From the NCBI GenBank assembly GCA_030386875.1, contig CM059558.1, positions 1,178,001 through 1,242,000 on the forward strand: a stretch of 64,000 nt of DNA, written 5' to 3'. Below, piece after piece: positions 1 to 11,867 of the stretch (position 1 is the stretch's first letter; the number at the start of each line of letters is the position of its first letter). Under the pieces are notes generated by a model. That model was not told the DNA's origin, did not search any database, and saw only the letters and a list, made by a program, of their open reading frames with translations. The translations under genes and the position numbers were made by a program. Source of the DNA: Morinoia aosen. Lineage: Eukaryota > Arthropoda > Malacostraca > Amphipoda > Talitridae.

Positions 1-100
1 GGAAATAAAGCCATCAAAATAACCTGCAACACAGAAATATCACAAGCACATCATCAATAACATGAAGATGACATCAACATCACCGCTAGCCCATCGAGCA

Positions 101-430
101 AACGCTCCCATTGCAAAGTTTATTGAATATGAATGCCAAGTGACGGCTGGAGAATTCATTCAGGAATGACGGACACAAATTGACAGATTTTTTAAAATTA
201 TGAAGAAAAATTTCTATCGTTGACAACGTTTTATAAACTATTTAAGTTTTCAAGAATATTTCACAACAAAACGCATTTCATGTAACATTACTCATAGAAT
301 CATTAATTTTAATGGAAAATTAGTGCTTGGACAAGGCGAGAATTAGGCGAGGTGAGTGGTCTTGTACAATAGTTACCCAAATAAGTTGAAATTTGGAGCT
401 TATCAGTAGTTATTTGGCGGAACATTACTT
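101..430 (+). repeat. Dispersed repeat family C, fragment cut by the window edge
   Basis: The stretch from about 101 (gcaaagtttattgaatatg) matches 31018-31130 in the same orientation and 34030-34110 in reverse. The later part, with tagttacccaa, matches the end of the 31 kb copy. No coding frame is visible. It is the left flank of the gypsy insertion. Extent is approximate. Confidence 0.5.
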
Positions 431-531
431 ATCCTATCGTGTCGTTTCATTTAAATTATATATTTAAATTTTGTTATCCCCCTAGGGATAACCTGATTAA
501 AACTTGAAATGCGACTGAAGTGAGAAGGTAA

Positions 532-2106
532 TGTGGTGATCCCAGCGGCAAGCCGCGGACCCCCACAAGACCTGAGAAAAGCTGCCTCCAGACTACAACC
601 GCATTCGTTCCAGAGCACCTCCGGACCCGAAGCAAACACGGGACCTGAGAGAAGCCGCCTCGCGACTATGAGAAAAGGTGCCCGTAAGCTACAACGGCTT
701 CCTGCCTCCAGCACCACAGGCCCACAAACTCGCGACCAATCAGGACTCACGCCCGGACTCAGGGCTTGCACTCGAGGCCTACATAAGGCGACCCCAACAA
801 GGCTCGCACGCACTCAAGCCCTCGTCCTCGTTCAAGTCACATCTCCAGCACCAGCCTCGTGTTCCTGCATCTAGCTTCCGAGATCGACTTTGTCTCTCGC
901 GTACCTGCACCAAGCTCCGGAGACCGGCCCTGCCTATCGACGCTTCAAGGTGTTTCAAAGCCTTAAAAAAGTCACGTTGCAACGCCCCGCGCCGGCGTCA
1001 TCGGCCAAGCCGCTCTACGACATCTCTCGCCCGCTCCGGCCGGCTAGCCTTGCCGTAGCTACTCATCAGCTACAACGGTGAACCGCGTGGCGGCTGGGCC
1101 CGACCCAGCTGACTAGCCTCGTCTCGGCGCCCCGCTAGCACCAGCTGACCTGTTCGTAACAGTCGCACGACGTAGCACCAATCATCACGTCTCGCCGCTG
1201 CGTTCGTAAGTAGCGTCCTCGCGGACGTTACCCGCTATTGGTGCTTGTTTCATTCATTACGTAAATTTTCGCATAGTATTGTATTTCAATCATCACGTAT
1301 TAGTGTTATTCTCGCATAGGATTGTGTTTCAATCATTACGTAATTTATGTCATTTTCGAATAGGATTGTATTTCAATCATCACGTATTAGTACTATTCTC
1401 CCATAGGATTGTGTTTCAATCATTACGTCATTCCCGAATAGGATTGTGCTTCAATCATCACGTATTTGTGCTATTCTCGCATAGGATTGTGTTTCAATCA
1501 TTACGTCATTCCCGAATAGGATTGTGCTTCAATCATCACGTATTTGTGCTATTCTCGCGTAGGATTGTGTTTCAATCATTACGTCATTCCCGAATAGGAT
1601 TGTGCTTCAATCATCACGTATTTGTGCTATTCTCGCATAGGATTGTGTTTCAATCATTACGTCATTCCCGAATAGGATTGTGCTTCAATCATCACGTATT
1701 TGTGCTATTCTCTTATAGGATTGTGTTTCAATTTATGTCATTCTCGAATAGGATTGTACTCCAATCACCACATATTTGTGCTATTCTCACATAGGATTGT
1801 GTTTCAATCATTACGTTCTTCTCGAATAGTATTGTATTTCAACCATCACGTATTAGTGCTGCGTTCCAATCATTACGTAATTTACGAGTAACGAACAGTG
1901 CTCATAGTAGTCACCGAGGGCCCAGTGTAATGGTCCGTGTTCCGTGTACCTAACAGTCACCAATATAATTACCGTGTTACCCCCGTGTTGTCCATATCCT
2001 GCCGAATACGGTTGTACCTCAGGCACTCGCTTCGGGCTATCCTATCACGAAAAAGATAGCTCAAAGTCTGCCCGAAGCGTGTTGCAGCCTGGGGGAGAAC
2101 ACCACA
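532..2106 (+). repeat. 5' LTR of gypsy element
   Basis: It spans from the TGTGGTG terminus to CACCACA, followed directly by the primer-binding site. The first ~700 bases are GC-rich; positions 1270-1870 are an AT-richer tandem array. The open frames inside it (for example 533-874 and 1279-1794) are repeated unchanged in the 3' LTR and look non-coding. Confidence 0.95.
1270..1870 (+). repeat. 78-bp tandem array inside the 5' LTR
   Basis: The core unit alternates ATAGGATTGTGTTTCAATC and ATAGGATTGTGCTTCAATC about every 39 bases, giving a ~78-bp period with five or more copies. Each half unit ends in CATTACGT or CATCACGT. The array may serve as LTR enhancer or spacer. It makes several long overlapping open frames that are artefacts of periodicity. 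Confidence 0.85.
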
Positions 2107-2107
2107 C

Positions 2108-2121
2108 TGGTTGACCCCAGA
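2108..2121 (+). other. Primer-binding site of gypsy element
   Basis: TGGTTGACCCCAGA starts one base after the 5' LTR. TGG pairs with the CCA end of a tRNA, as expected for a Ty3/gypsy primer. I cannot name the tRNA with confidence. Confidence 0.6.
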
Positions 2122-2145
2122 GGTATTCGGCAGGCAATAGGAGGC

Positions 2146-2964
2146 ATGGCTGGGAAAGATATCCGGTTGCCCGCATTCAGCGGAGATGTGAAAGGATGGT
2201 TACTGCATTGCGACGTGTTCCTCGCACAAGTACCAAACCTGGACGACGGCGCAAAGTTCGGAGCGTTACTAGGAGGACTCCCAACACACATCGTATCCGA
2301 GATCCAAGAAATACTCCTGAACCCACCGGCAAACGACAAATACGACGCATTAAAAGCCGCATTAACGCACCGTTTCGTGCGACACGACGAGGAAGCAAAC
2401 TACGACACCATCGTCAAAACTACCATGGGAGACAATACGCCATCAGAATTGCTCCTCGAAATGAAACGACTGAACAGCTGCAGGCAAGCACCCCTACCAC
2501 CGTCCGTCATCCGTTCCATGCACCTCGCAAAGCTACCAATCACAGCACAACCGCTGATCGAGGCACTAGGCAGGGGAAAAACGGACGAAGAATACAGAGT
2601 AATCGCAGATCAGATCATAGCAAGGCAAACCGCTTGCCAAACTGCCATGAGTGAACCCATCGCCGTAACTGCCATCAAACAACCACCATCTCTTACCGTC
2701 TCAAGAGCGGAATTTGACAAAGCCCTACAGGAAATAGCAGAACTCAAGAAAATGCTGGCAAACGCTTTACGCCCACAGGAAAACAAGAAGCAAGCAGAAG
2801 ATTGGCGAAACCAAACCCCAGGACCTAGGTACGGAAACAGAAGCAATACAAGAATCAAGCAGGACCAAGCAATCTGCTATTACCACCAAACTTTCGGTAA
2901 CCGAGCAAAAAACTGTACCCAACCTTGCAGTTTCGCGGGAAACGACGACCGCGGAGAATGGTAA
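2146..2964 (+). CDS. gag: Gypsy gag polyprotein
   Basis: This 272-residue frame starts at an ATG 40 bases past the LTR. The N-terminal half (LPAFSGDVKGWLLHCDVFLAQ, split for reading) is the helical capsid-type gag domain of insect gypsy elements. The C-terminus carries an atypical zinc knuckle CYYHQTFGNRAKNC with a further C three residues later (C-x2-H-x9-C-x3-C), a pattern usual in this gag group. Gag would form the cytoplasmic virus-like particle and bind element RNA. Its end overlaps the protease frame by 40 bases in the -1 frame, fitting ribosomal frameshifting for pol. The frame is intact. Confidence 0.85.
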   Translation: MAGKDIRLPAFSGDVKGWLLHCDVFLAQVPNLDDGAKFGALLGGLPTHIVSEIQEILLNPPANDKYDALKAALTHRFVRHDEEANYDTIVKTTMGDNTPSELLLEMKRLNSCRQAPLPPSVIRSMHLAKLPITAQPLIEALGRGKTDEEYRVIADQIIARQTACQTAMSEPIAVTAIKQPPSLTVSRAEFDKALQEIAELKKMLANALRPQENKKQAEDWRNQTPGPRYGNRSNTRIKQDQAICYYHQTFGNRAKNCTQPCSFAGNDDRGEW

Positions 2965-5900
2965 ACGCCCCAGTCTCCGCACAGACAAAAAAAGGCGAGC
3001 TAATGTACGTCACAGACACCGGCAACGTACGATACCTCATCGACACCGGTTCAGCCGTCAGCCTAGTACCAGCTAAAAAGAAACACACGCTCAAACCCCC
3101 GTCCTACGACTTACTCGCCGCCAACAACACCCCCATAGCTTCTTACGGGACGACTGAGCGCATCATCCTGCTCAACCCCCTATGGCCCGTAAGTTGGAAC
3201 TTCATAGAAGCGGACGTGGGACAACCGATCATTGGCATGGATTTCCTCGCCGCACACCAGCTAAGCGTCGACACCGCAAACGCAAGCCTATACGCCCAAA
3301 CTTCCGGAACCAAAGTACCCTGCAAACGTGTCGTTTCAAGAAGCCAACGAGTGCACAGGATCGAACACCAAACCGCCCCGGAATTCAACACATTGTACGA
3401 GGAATACCCCGGAATACTACCGACCTCCCAACACATCCGGCACACACAAAAGAAAATCGACGTAGAACACCACATCGAAACAACCGGACCCCCAGTATAT
3501 GCACGACCAAGGAGACTGTCTCCGGAAAAATTGGAAGCGGCGCGACAAGAATTCAAGGAAATGCTGGAACATGGCATCATCAGGCCGTCGAAGAGCGCCT
3601 GGGCATCACCCATGCACATGGTACCAAAGGCAGCCGAACCCGGGGCATGGAGAATCTGCGGAGACTACAGACGACTGAACGCAAGCACCAAACCTGACCG
3701 TTACCCAATACCACACTGTCAAGAACTTCCATTACAAACTGCATAACAAAACAATCTTCTCCAAAATCGACCTCGTCAAAGCCTATCACCAAATACCCGT
3801 CAAAAACGAGGACATCCAGAAAACGGCCATCACCACACCATTTGGGCTGTACGAATACACCGTGATGTCATTCGGGCTGCGGAACGCAGCCCAAACGTTC
3901 CAACGATACATCGACGCGGTAACAAGAGACATGGACTTCGTAACGGCATACATCGACGACATACTGATAGCGTCCGCAAACGCAGAGGAGCACCAAAAAC
4001 ACCTCCGTCAACTCTTCCAACGGCTACAAGGAGAAGGACTGCGCGTGCACCCCGCCAAGTGCATTTTCGGAGTGCCCGAGCTAGACTTTCTCGGACACAG
4101 AGTGTCAGCCGGCGGAATCTCACCACTCCCTCAGAAAATAGAGGAAATATGCAGTTTTCCCCAACCAGCAACAGTAAAAAAGCTACGAAAATTCCTAGGA
4201 ATAGTCAACTATTACCACCGATTCCTCCCAGCCGCAGCAGAAAAGATGCAAGCTCTGACCGGATTGACAAAAGGATACTCCAAAAACTCAAAGAAAATTA
4301 TCAACTGGACAACAGAACTAGACGCAGCGTTCACTAGCCTAAAACGCGAGATCTCGCAACTCACCTTGCTAGCGCACCCCGCTCCAGAAGGCAAAAGCAC
4401 CTTAATCACAGACGCATCAGGAACCGCAGTCGGCGCCGTACTACAACAAAAAGTCGGGCAAGAACAGCGCCCCGTAGCATTTTTCTCTAAAAAACTAGAC
4501 GACACCCAACGTAAATACAGCACCTACGACCGCGAACTAATGGCGATATTCCTCGCAGTGAAACACTTCGAGCATTTTTTGGAAGGCCGAAGCTTCGAAA
4601 TCAGGACAGACCATAAACCGCTCTGTTTTGCCCTGCAAAAAGCCACGGAAGGCAACAGCCCCCGGGTAGCAAGACAGCTCTCCTACCTCTCACAGTTCGA
4701 CTGCGAAATCAAGCACATCAGCGGCGACAACAACACGGTCGCAGACGCGCTATCACGTCTGGTGTCAACAATAATACCTAAAGGACCCGCGATCAACTAC
4801 GACAAAATAATGACCGAACAAAACAGAGACGCAGAATTAGAAGAACTGCTGCACCCAGCATCAAAGAACGCTCTCAAACTACGCCCCATAATCAGACAGA
4901 CCGGTAAACCACCCCTCTGGTGCGACGTTTCAACAGGCCTACGGAGGCCATACATCCCGGAATGCTGCAGAAAGAACGTATTTCAGCATTTCCACGGGGC
5001 GAGTCATCCCGGCATACAAGCAACAAGGGACCTCTTGAGGCAGCGAGTAATCTGGCCCGGACTCAACAAAGACGTCGGCAAGTGGACACGCGAGTGCATT
5101 CCATGCCAGACAAGCAAAATAATAAGGCACACCAAATGCCCGCCCGGGAAGATGCCGGTACCCAAGGAACGGTTCCAGACGATACACATCGATATCGTCG
5201 GACCACTACCCGTGTCACAAAACAAACGGTACCTGCTGACGTGCATTGACCGCTTCACCAGATGGTGCACCGCTACCCCAATGGCCGATTGTACGGCAGA
5301 AACAACAGCACGGGCATTCCTAAAAGACTGGGTAGCATCATTCGGCGCTCCAACAACAATGATCACGGACCAAGGCGTCCAGTTCGAGTCTAACTTATGG
5401 AAAAACTTGCTGACGGCGCTGGGCGCTGAGAGACAGCGAACGACAGCGTACCACCCGCAGAGCAACGGACTGGTGGAGAGGATGCACAGAAGATTGAAGG
5501 AGGCGTTAAAAGCTACGGTCACTGACGCAGACTGGGCAGACGCACTACCCCTCATACTGCTTAACATCCGAGCCACGCCACACACGGACGCAAACATCTC
5601 CCCCGCCGAAATGGTATACGGACAAACATTGCGCCTCGCAGGAGAGCTACCCGAGAAAGAAAAAGGAGACCGGCCCGCCAGAGAATTTCTACAATGCCTA
5701 AAAAACGAGTGACAAACCTGCAGCCAATACTGCCACGACAACAGGGACCCCAAAAAGCCAATGTCCCGAGCGCTCTATACAAGGCGACCAACGTCTTCGT
5801 GAAACACGGGGGGCACAGAAGACCCTTACAGAAACCCTACGCAGGTCCCTTTCCCGTGCTCCAAAGGACACCAAACTACATCACCGTAGATATACAAGGC

Positions 5901-6116
5901 AAAAAAGCTAACATCGCGACGGAAAGGGTCAAAGCAGCGTACCTACCCACCATCGAGGATGAACCTCAACAACAGGCTAAGGCACCGAGAGCAACAAACT
6001 ACGAAGTATACGAGGGAGTTCCGTTCCCTGGAACAGGCACAGCAATCCCTAAAACAGCAAAACAGGCAGTATTCACTAAATACGGTAGAGAAAGCAGACC
6101 ACCAGTGAGGTACTAA
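2925..6116 (+). pseudogene. pol: Gypsy pol (PR-RT-RNaseH-IN), two single-base frame breaks
   Basis: Domains in order: aspartic protease (LIDTGSAVSLV near 3035-3070); reverse transcriptase from about 3520 with [12 protein letters not shown] and the active site YIDD near 3950; RNase H ([12 protein letters not shown] near 4410, then TDHKPL); integrase with an HHCC zinc finger (4990-5115) and a DDE core ([24 protein letters not shown], 5190-5480); and a GPF/Y module (YAGPFPV near 5840) at the C-terminus. The frame changes near 3722 (within RT, before the palm) and again near 5700 (an A-run before the integrase C-terminus). Both look like single-base indels rather than programmed shifts. Without them the product would be a cytoplasmic polyprotein cleaved by its own protease; no restored sequence is given. 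Confidence 0.92.
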
Positions 6117-6149
6117 GTGTTTTTAAAAAAAAAAAAAAAAAAAAAAAAC

Positions 6150-6163
6150 AGGAGAGGGACACA
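6150..6163 (+). other. Polypurine tract of gypsy element
   Basis: A run of about 25 A (6126-6148) is followed by the purine block aggagaggga and then acaca, abutting the 3' LTR at 6164. This is the expected plus-strand primer position. Confidence 0.75.
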
Positions 6164-7738
6164 TGTGGTGATCCCAGCGGCAAGCCGCGGACCCCCACAA
6201 GACCTGAGAAAAGCTGCCTCCAGACTACAACCGCATCCGTTCCAGAGCACCTCCGGACCCGAAGCAAACACGGGACCTGAGAGAAGCCGCCTCGCGACTA
6301 TGAGAAAAGGTGCCCGTAAGCTACAACGGCTTCCTGCCTCCAGCACCACAGGCCCACAAACTCGCGACCAATCAGGACTCACGCCCGGACTCAGGGCTTG
6401 CACTCGAGGCCTACATGAGGCGACCCCAACAAGGCTCGCACGCACTCAAGCCCTCGTCCTCGTTCAAGTCACATCTCCAGCACCAGCCTCGTGTTCCTGC
6501 ATCTAGCTTCCGAGATCGACTTTGTCTCTCGCGTACCTGCACCAAGCTCCGGAGACCGGCCCTGCCTATCGACGCTTCAAGGTGTTTCAAAGCCTTAAAA
6601 AAGTCACGTTGCAACGCCCCGCGCCGGCGTCGTCGGCCAAGCCGCTCTACGACATCTCTCGCCCGCTCCGGCCGGCTAGCCTCGCCGTAGCTACTTATCA
6701 GCTACAACGGTGAACCGCGTGGCGGCTGGGCCCGACCCAGCTGACTAGCCTCGTCTCAGCGCCCCGCTAGCACCAGCTGACCTGTTCGTAACAGTCGCAC
6801 GACGTAGCACCAATCATCACGTCTCGCCGTTGCGTTCGTAAGTAGCGTCCTCGAGGACGTTACCCGCTATTGGTGCTTGTTTCATTCATTACGTAAATTC
6901 TCGCATAGTATTGTATTTCAATCATCACGTATAAGTGCTATTCTCGCATAGGATTGTGTTTCAATCATTACGTAATTTATGTCATTTTCGAATAGGATTG
7001 TATTTCAATCATCACGTATTAGTACTATTCTCGCATAGGATTGTGTTTCAATCATTACGTCATTCCCGAATAGGATTGTGCTTCAATCATCACGTATTTG
7101 TGCTATTCTCGCATAGGATTGTGTTTCAATCATTACGTCATTCCCGAATAGGATTGTGCTTCAATCATCACGTATTTGTGCTATTCTCGCGTAGGATTGT
7201 GTTTCAATCATTACGTCATTCCCGAATAGGATTGTGCTTCAATCATCACGTATTTGTGCTATTCTCGCATAGGATTGTGTTTCAATCATTACGTCATTCC
7301 CGAATAGGATTGTGCTTCAATCATCACGTATTTGTGCTATTCTCGCATAGGATTGTGTTTCAATTTATGTCATTCTCGAATAGGATTGTTCTCCAATCAC
7401 CACATATTTGTGCTATTCTCACATAGGATTGTGTTTCAATCATTACGTACTTCTCGAATAGTATTGTATTTCAACCATCACGTATTAGTGCTGCGTTCCA
7501 ATCATTACGTAATTTACGAGTAACGAACAGTGCTCATAGTAGTCACCGAGGGCCCAGTGTAATGGTCCGTGTTCCGTGTACCTAACAGTCACCAATATAA
7601 TTACCGTGTTACCCCCGTGTTGTCCATATCCTGCCGAATACGGTTGTACCTCAGGCACTCGCTTCGGGCTATCCTATCACGAAAAAGATAGCTCAAAGTC
7701 TGCCCGAAGCGTGTTGCAGCCTGGGGGAGAACACCACA
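6164..7738 (+). repeat. 3' LTR of gypsy element, with tandem array 6905-7500
   Basis: Same length (1575 bp) and termini as the 5' LTR, and the same 78-bp array. By eye there are about 16 substitutions and no indels against the 5' copy. GTAA follows immediately and duplicates the bases before the 5' LTR. Confidence 0.95.
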
Positions 7739-7842
7739 GTAATATTAACGATACGTGATGCACTTTATGGAGATAACCTCCATGAGTTGGGCGATAACGT
7801 AAAGGACTTAATTAAATTATGGCTTACTTAATAGCGTCAGCA

Positions 7843-7995
7843 TCGACACAACTGCGCACATCGTGGCGTGTGTTCACTACCCGAGGCAACGCAGGAGCTG
7901 AGACCGGTGTCATGCGACCCGTGACTGGGAGTGGTGTGCGGTGGCGGGGCACCTGCTGGTATTCTTGCTCTCCTCACATTCTCTTCTCTTGTTGT
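7843..7995 (-). repeat. GC-rich repeat, inverted copy of 33125-33262
   Basis: About 130 bases (including ggtgccccgccaccgcacac when read on minus) recur with few changes in opposite orientation at 33125-33262, 25 kb away. It stands out as GC-rich in AT-rich surroundings. Both copies have an open frame on the shared sense. In the 33 kb copy the frame ends at an AG|GTAG donor-like site that is changed in this copy. It could be an exon duplicate or a repeat core. Confidence 0.55.
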
Positions 7996-8199
7996 TGTCG
8001 TACGTCAGGAATACAACCTGATGGGTTACAATATTGTAAAATTCAATAATGGAATACAGTCAATGTTGTTAAGTGTCAGTTTCCTATGCTTTGTATATGA
8101 AACTGTGGAGGCTCAAAAACGTTTCAGTGGATGTTTTGTAGTTCATATAGGAATCACACATGTATTGAATAAGCTCTGGCTATGTCCACTTAAAAGCTA

Positions 8200-9000
8200 A
8201 AACTTTGGCTGAGTAAAGCAAATTGCACAGTTCCTGCACTGATCAGTAAATAAACATCAGATAAAAGAACACACAATCACAACCTTGGTTCTACCAGTCA
8301 GATACTGCCGGTGAAATTTGATGCTAGCTAAACTGAACAAGTAAAATTTTCCCTTAGCAAATAAAAAAGATAAAATTTAGCGCAAGTTAAATGAAACTTG
8401 TAAATTTCCTGCATTTAAAATTCAATGAAGGATATTTACTGCTAATAAAATTCAACAGTTGAAAGTTGCCACTGGCAAAATGAAACAGTTCAACTATACT
8501 GGAATTAAAATAATTAAACAGTTGTGTTTTGTTGTAAGCAGAATAAAATGTGTGAAATTAGCTGGAGGCAAAATTAGACAAATGAAATTTACATCTTGCA
8601 ATATTCAACAATTGAAATTTGTCACAGGTTAAATTAAATAAGTAAAAATTGCTGTTAGCAAAATAAACAGGTGAAATTGGCTTCCAAGAAAATTAAACAG
8701 TGCAAATTCATAATTCATAAAAATGAACAAGCAAAATTCACATAACGCATATATAAACAAGTTCAAATCACAACAATTACAATCAATTAAATGAAACTTA
8801 CATTTTGCAAAATAAAGCGGATGAAATTTACACTCATCAAAATCAAACAGTTAAAATTGACAGCAAAAGCAAACAAGCAAATTTCACAGCTTTCAAAATT
8901 AAAAAGCATGGGGCAATTACAGCTAGCAAGGGAATTAAACAGGTGAAATGCACTTTAGAAAATTGAAAAGGTGAAATTTACTGCTGCAAGTTCAAGAGAA
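8200..9000. repeat. Degenerate AT-rich tandem repeat
   Basis: Phrases of the form AAATTAAACAGTTGAAATTTAC and GCAAAATAAACAG recur about every 38-42 bases through the stretch, heavily diverged. No coding frame is seen. It looks like an old satellite. Confidence 0.55.
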
Positions 9001-9461
9001 TAGTTAAAAATTGACACACATTGCAACCAACACAGCAGTCTGGCAGAGTTTTGGCACTGATTAGGAGAAAAAACAAGAAGAATCAACCTATTATTCAATA
9101 TTAACCGATTTGAAGACAAATGAAAGTCAATCAATAATATAACAAAATAAAATTGATATCTATAATAAATAAATGAGCTATAGGAACTAATTACTGCCTG
9201 ACCAATGACTGGAGTCTCTAAATAAATAAGCTATAGTGACTAACTATGGCCTGTCTTTCAGGATGCAGTTTAGCATCTCTTGAAGATATAAAAAGTAGGA
9301 TAAATTTATTGACTTGCCAGCAACTTCAGCAAGAAAGACTGTTAGTGAAACATCAACTACCATGAGTTGATAAGTAATCTCAACATTTTTGTGTTTAGGG
9401 ATCAATGATTATAAATTAGTTTTACCATCCTTTGACACAATGTAGATGTCAAAAATAAAGT

Positions 9462-9752
9462 TATGATGAAGGCACCATTTGGTATGAAGTTATATGAACG
9501 CAGAATCTATGCACAAGATGGGTTCCTGCTCAGGATCTCGTGCTCATAGAAACGGTGAGTTAAGAAGGAAGGTGAAAGTACCTTAAGAAGAAGGCTGAAA
9601 AGCAAGCAATAACCAAAAAAGCTGGTCTTTAACTTTTCAAGAAAAACATTTTATCTAAATCAAAAGAAGGACTACCTAACTCTCAGCTCAGGACCTCAAA
9701 TTCCCCCCCGGAAGCCCCAATTTCCATGGACTATCCCCCTGGGGTGATATGT
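9462..9752 (+). repeat. Dispersed repeat family A, copy 1
   Basis: It shares with the other copies the core gaaggcaccattt, then tctatgcac, aaaaagctggt, ctcagctc and the closing tatccccctggggtg. Somewhat diverged; its left end is truncated compared with the 16-20 kb copies. Confidence 0.7.
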
Positions 9753-9759
9753 GTGGGAT

Positions 9760-11230
9760 GAACTTTAACTTCAGTAAATAAAAGTATCTAAGTAACTTCC
9801 ACTTCTGCATGTTAATCACATGACTAACTTGAACTGTTATATCTATGAGGCTATAAGTAACTACAACTTTAGTGTGTAAAATATTTGAAAAACCATTCAT
9901 ACAAACAAAAATTTAAATTGAAATTCATGCCTAAAATTAACCTAAAATGCTATAGATCATTAAACGCACTTTTGCTGTACAATTTGAACATCAATAGAAA
10001 CATGTGCTAGAAAATGTTATTAATTAAAATATGATAAAGGTTTCAATCCAATGAATAATTAACATGCAATGAGACATTAATTGCCTAATGAGCAGTACAC
10101 TGAAAATGAATGACCTTGGTTGATCACAACTGAACATGCACCAATTTGAATCTGTAAATATGATAGGTAAATTACTGTATTGAAAATTATTTCCCATACA
10201 ACAGAGGTAAATTATTTATGCATCCCAAAATAAATTATTTGGTTTCATATAGGATGAATAAATTCCGATAAGAAACAAAAAACAAATTTATTCACAAAGC
10301 TAGCTCTGTGAGAACAGTACCAGCTACCCATCTTCCAACAAACAAAATGCCAATTACCATCCCTTTAAATAATACATCACCACCTACCATCCATTACCAA
10401 AAAAACAACCCACCATCAAAAAAATAACCAACTATAAGTATGTCCACAAACACATCACCAGCTATCCAACCTCTAGTCGATTTGTGTTTGTGTTTGTTAG
10501 TTGGTATTGGGTCAGCTAGATGATGGATAGTTAGGATTGTTTGTTGGAAAGTAAATAGTTGGAGTTGTTTGTTATAAAGTGAATGGCTGATTAGTTTGTT
10601 AGATGATAGAAAGCTGGTGTTTGTTAAAGAGTGGATGGTCGGTGTTGTGTTTGTTAGGAGGTGAATAGCTGGAGTTGTGTCAGTTAGAGGGTGGGTAGTT
10701 TGTGTTGTTTCTTTGATGGTTCGTGTTGTATTTCTCTGAGGATGTTTATTCTCACGGGATGTTGTGTTGTGTTTGTTAGATCGTAAATAGTTGGTGTGGT
10801 GTTTGTCAAGGAGTTAATAGCTATAGTTAGTTATTTGTTGGTGTTGTTTGCCAGGGAGTTAGTAGTTGGTGTTGTGTTTATCAGAGGGGGATTTATTGGT
10901 GTAAATTTAAGGGAGGGGGATTTATTGGGATAAAAACAAATTACCCTCTGATTTCGCTTCAATAATCTCACGGATAGAAGAGATGTTAAACAAACATAAA
11001 CGAATCCCCCTTTGATAAACACAACACAAACGACTAACTCCACACCAACTAGTAACTAACACATGGTCTGCATCACATCACATTCACTGAAATGCTCATT
11101 TTCACATTTAAAAAATACTATATTTCCTACATTATACCTAGTTCTCAGATGTGGAGTTCTAGAATGTCACACCCTGCCTATTATCAATTCTAGTCTCTTA
11201 TTAACTTCCATCACAACGTCCCCATCGGGA
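9760..11230. other. AT-rich non-coding stretch with an inverted GT/CA minisatellite
   Basis: 9760-10300 shows no gene. 10310-10480 is CA-rich (ccatcc, accatcacc). 10490-10900 is its GT-rich counterpart, with gttggtgttgtgtttgtta-type units of about 40 bases. 10980-11060 turns CA-rich again. The minisatellite therefore changes orientation within 750 bases. No protein-coding evidence. Confidence 0.5.
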
Positions 11231-11289
11231 TTCCAATCAAAATTGATACAAGTTCTATTAACGTACGAAAAAAATTCGCGTAAGTGAAA

Positions 11290-11570
11290 ATGTTGCTTAC
11301 CCATTTGGTAACCAGTGATGACTTGTTTATGACAAATCTAAACTGGGTAACTATTTTAAGTGTCATGAAAACTGAACTGAATCTCTTCTCGTTCACACAC
11401 AATCGTTCCATTAGAATTTCTCATTTTTTGAGCAAAACATAAGTGTAAAGGTGTCATTATGAGCAGTACCGCTGCATGGCACGTAATAACTACGCTACCC
11501 GTGCATCTCAGTTACACATCTGGGATTTAGAAATAGATATCACACACACATGTCTGGAATGTCCCACTGA
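11290..11570 (-). repeat. Dispersed repeat family C, copy on minus
   Basis: The block gtgtaaaggtgtcattatgagcagtaccgctgcatggcacgtaata (11437-11482, described in pieces) recurs at 31440-31530 and 34430-34540 (opposite orientation) and 33600-33740 (same orientation). The adjoining ctcagttacatctgggattt block moves with it. Confidence 0.7.
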
Positions 11571-11867
11571 AATACAAGTAACCGTTGATTTTTGTTTATA
11601 TCATTCTTGTTTCTCCTTTGCTTTTTAATGAAACAGAAGGCGAGTGTTCATTTCGCCATCAATGCAAAATAGTTAGGAAATCCTCGATGTTTCAGTTAGT
11701 GATCAGTATTTTGAAAATAAACTCATCGTTTTCATGAAAGAAGAAAAATATGATATAATTATAAATTGATTTAGAATCCACAGTCGGGATATGTTTACAC
11801 TAAATGGACACGTAGATTATGTCGGAGGAAACTTCTGTAAGGTTGCAAGCGGGACTTTAATGACATT

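Larger units (their letters stand above)
532..7738 (+). mobile_element. Ty3/gypsy LTR retrotransposon, near-complete, pol disrupted
   Basis: Two 1575-bp LTRs begin TGTGGTG and end CACCACA. The element is flanked by a 4-bp duplication GTAA (528-531 and 7739-7742). Internal order is primer-binding site, gag, protease, reverse transcriptase, RNase H, integrase, polypurine tract, which is the Ty3/gypsy (Metaviridae-type) order. No env-like frame lies between the end of pol (6116) and the 3' LTR (6164). By eye the LTRs differ at about 16 positions, roughly 1 percent, so the insertion is young. Pol carries two single-base frame breaks, so this copy is probably not autonomous. It is more GC-rich than its flanks. 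Confidence 0.95.

Noticed and set aside
533..1794. Open frames of 113-171 codons in the LTR
   Set aside because: They overlap in several frames, are copied in the 3' LTR and arise from GC-rich or periodic sequence; no family resemblance.
1270..1870. Repeat/spacer look of a CRISPR array
   Set aside because: The units are contiguous 39/78-bp tandem repeats inside an LTR of a eukaryotic retrotransposon, with no unique spacers or cas genes.
3722..3750. Programmed frameshift within gypsy RT
   Set aside because: The position inside the RT domain is wrong for a regulated shift; a single-base indel is the simpler reading.
6117..6713. A possible env or third gene after pol
   Set aside because: The frame starts in the poly(A)/polypurine tract and then reads LTR sequence; no signal peptide or transmembrane envelope pattern.
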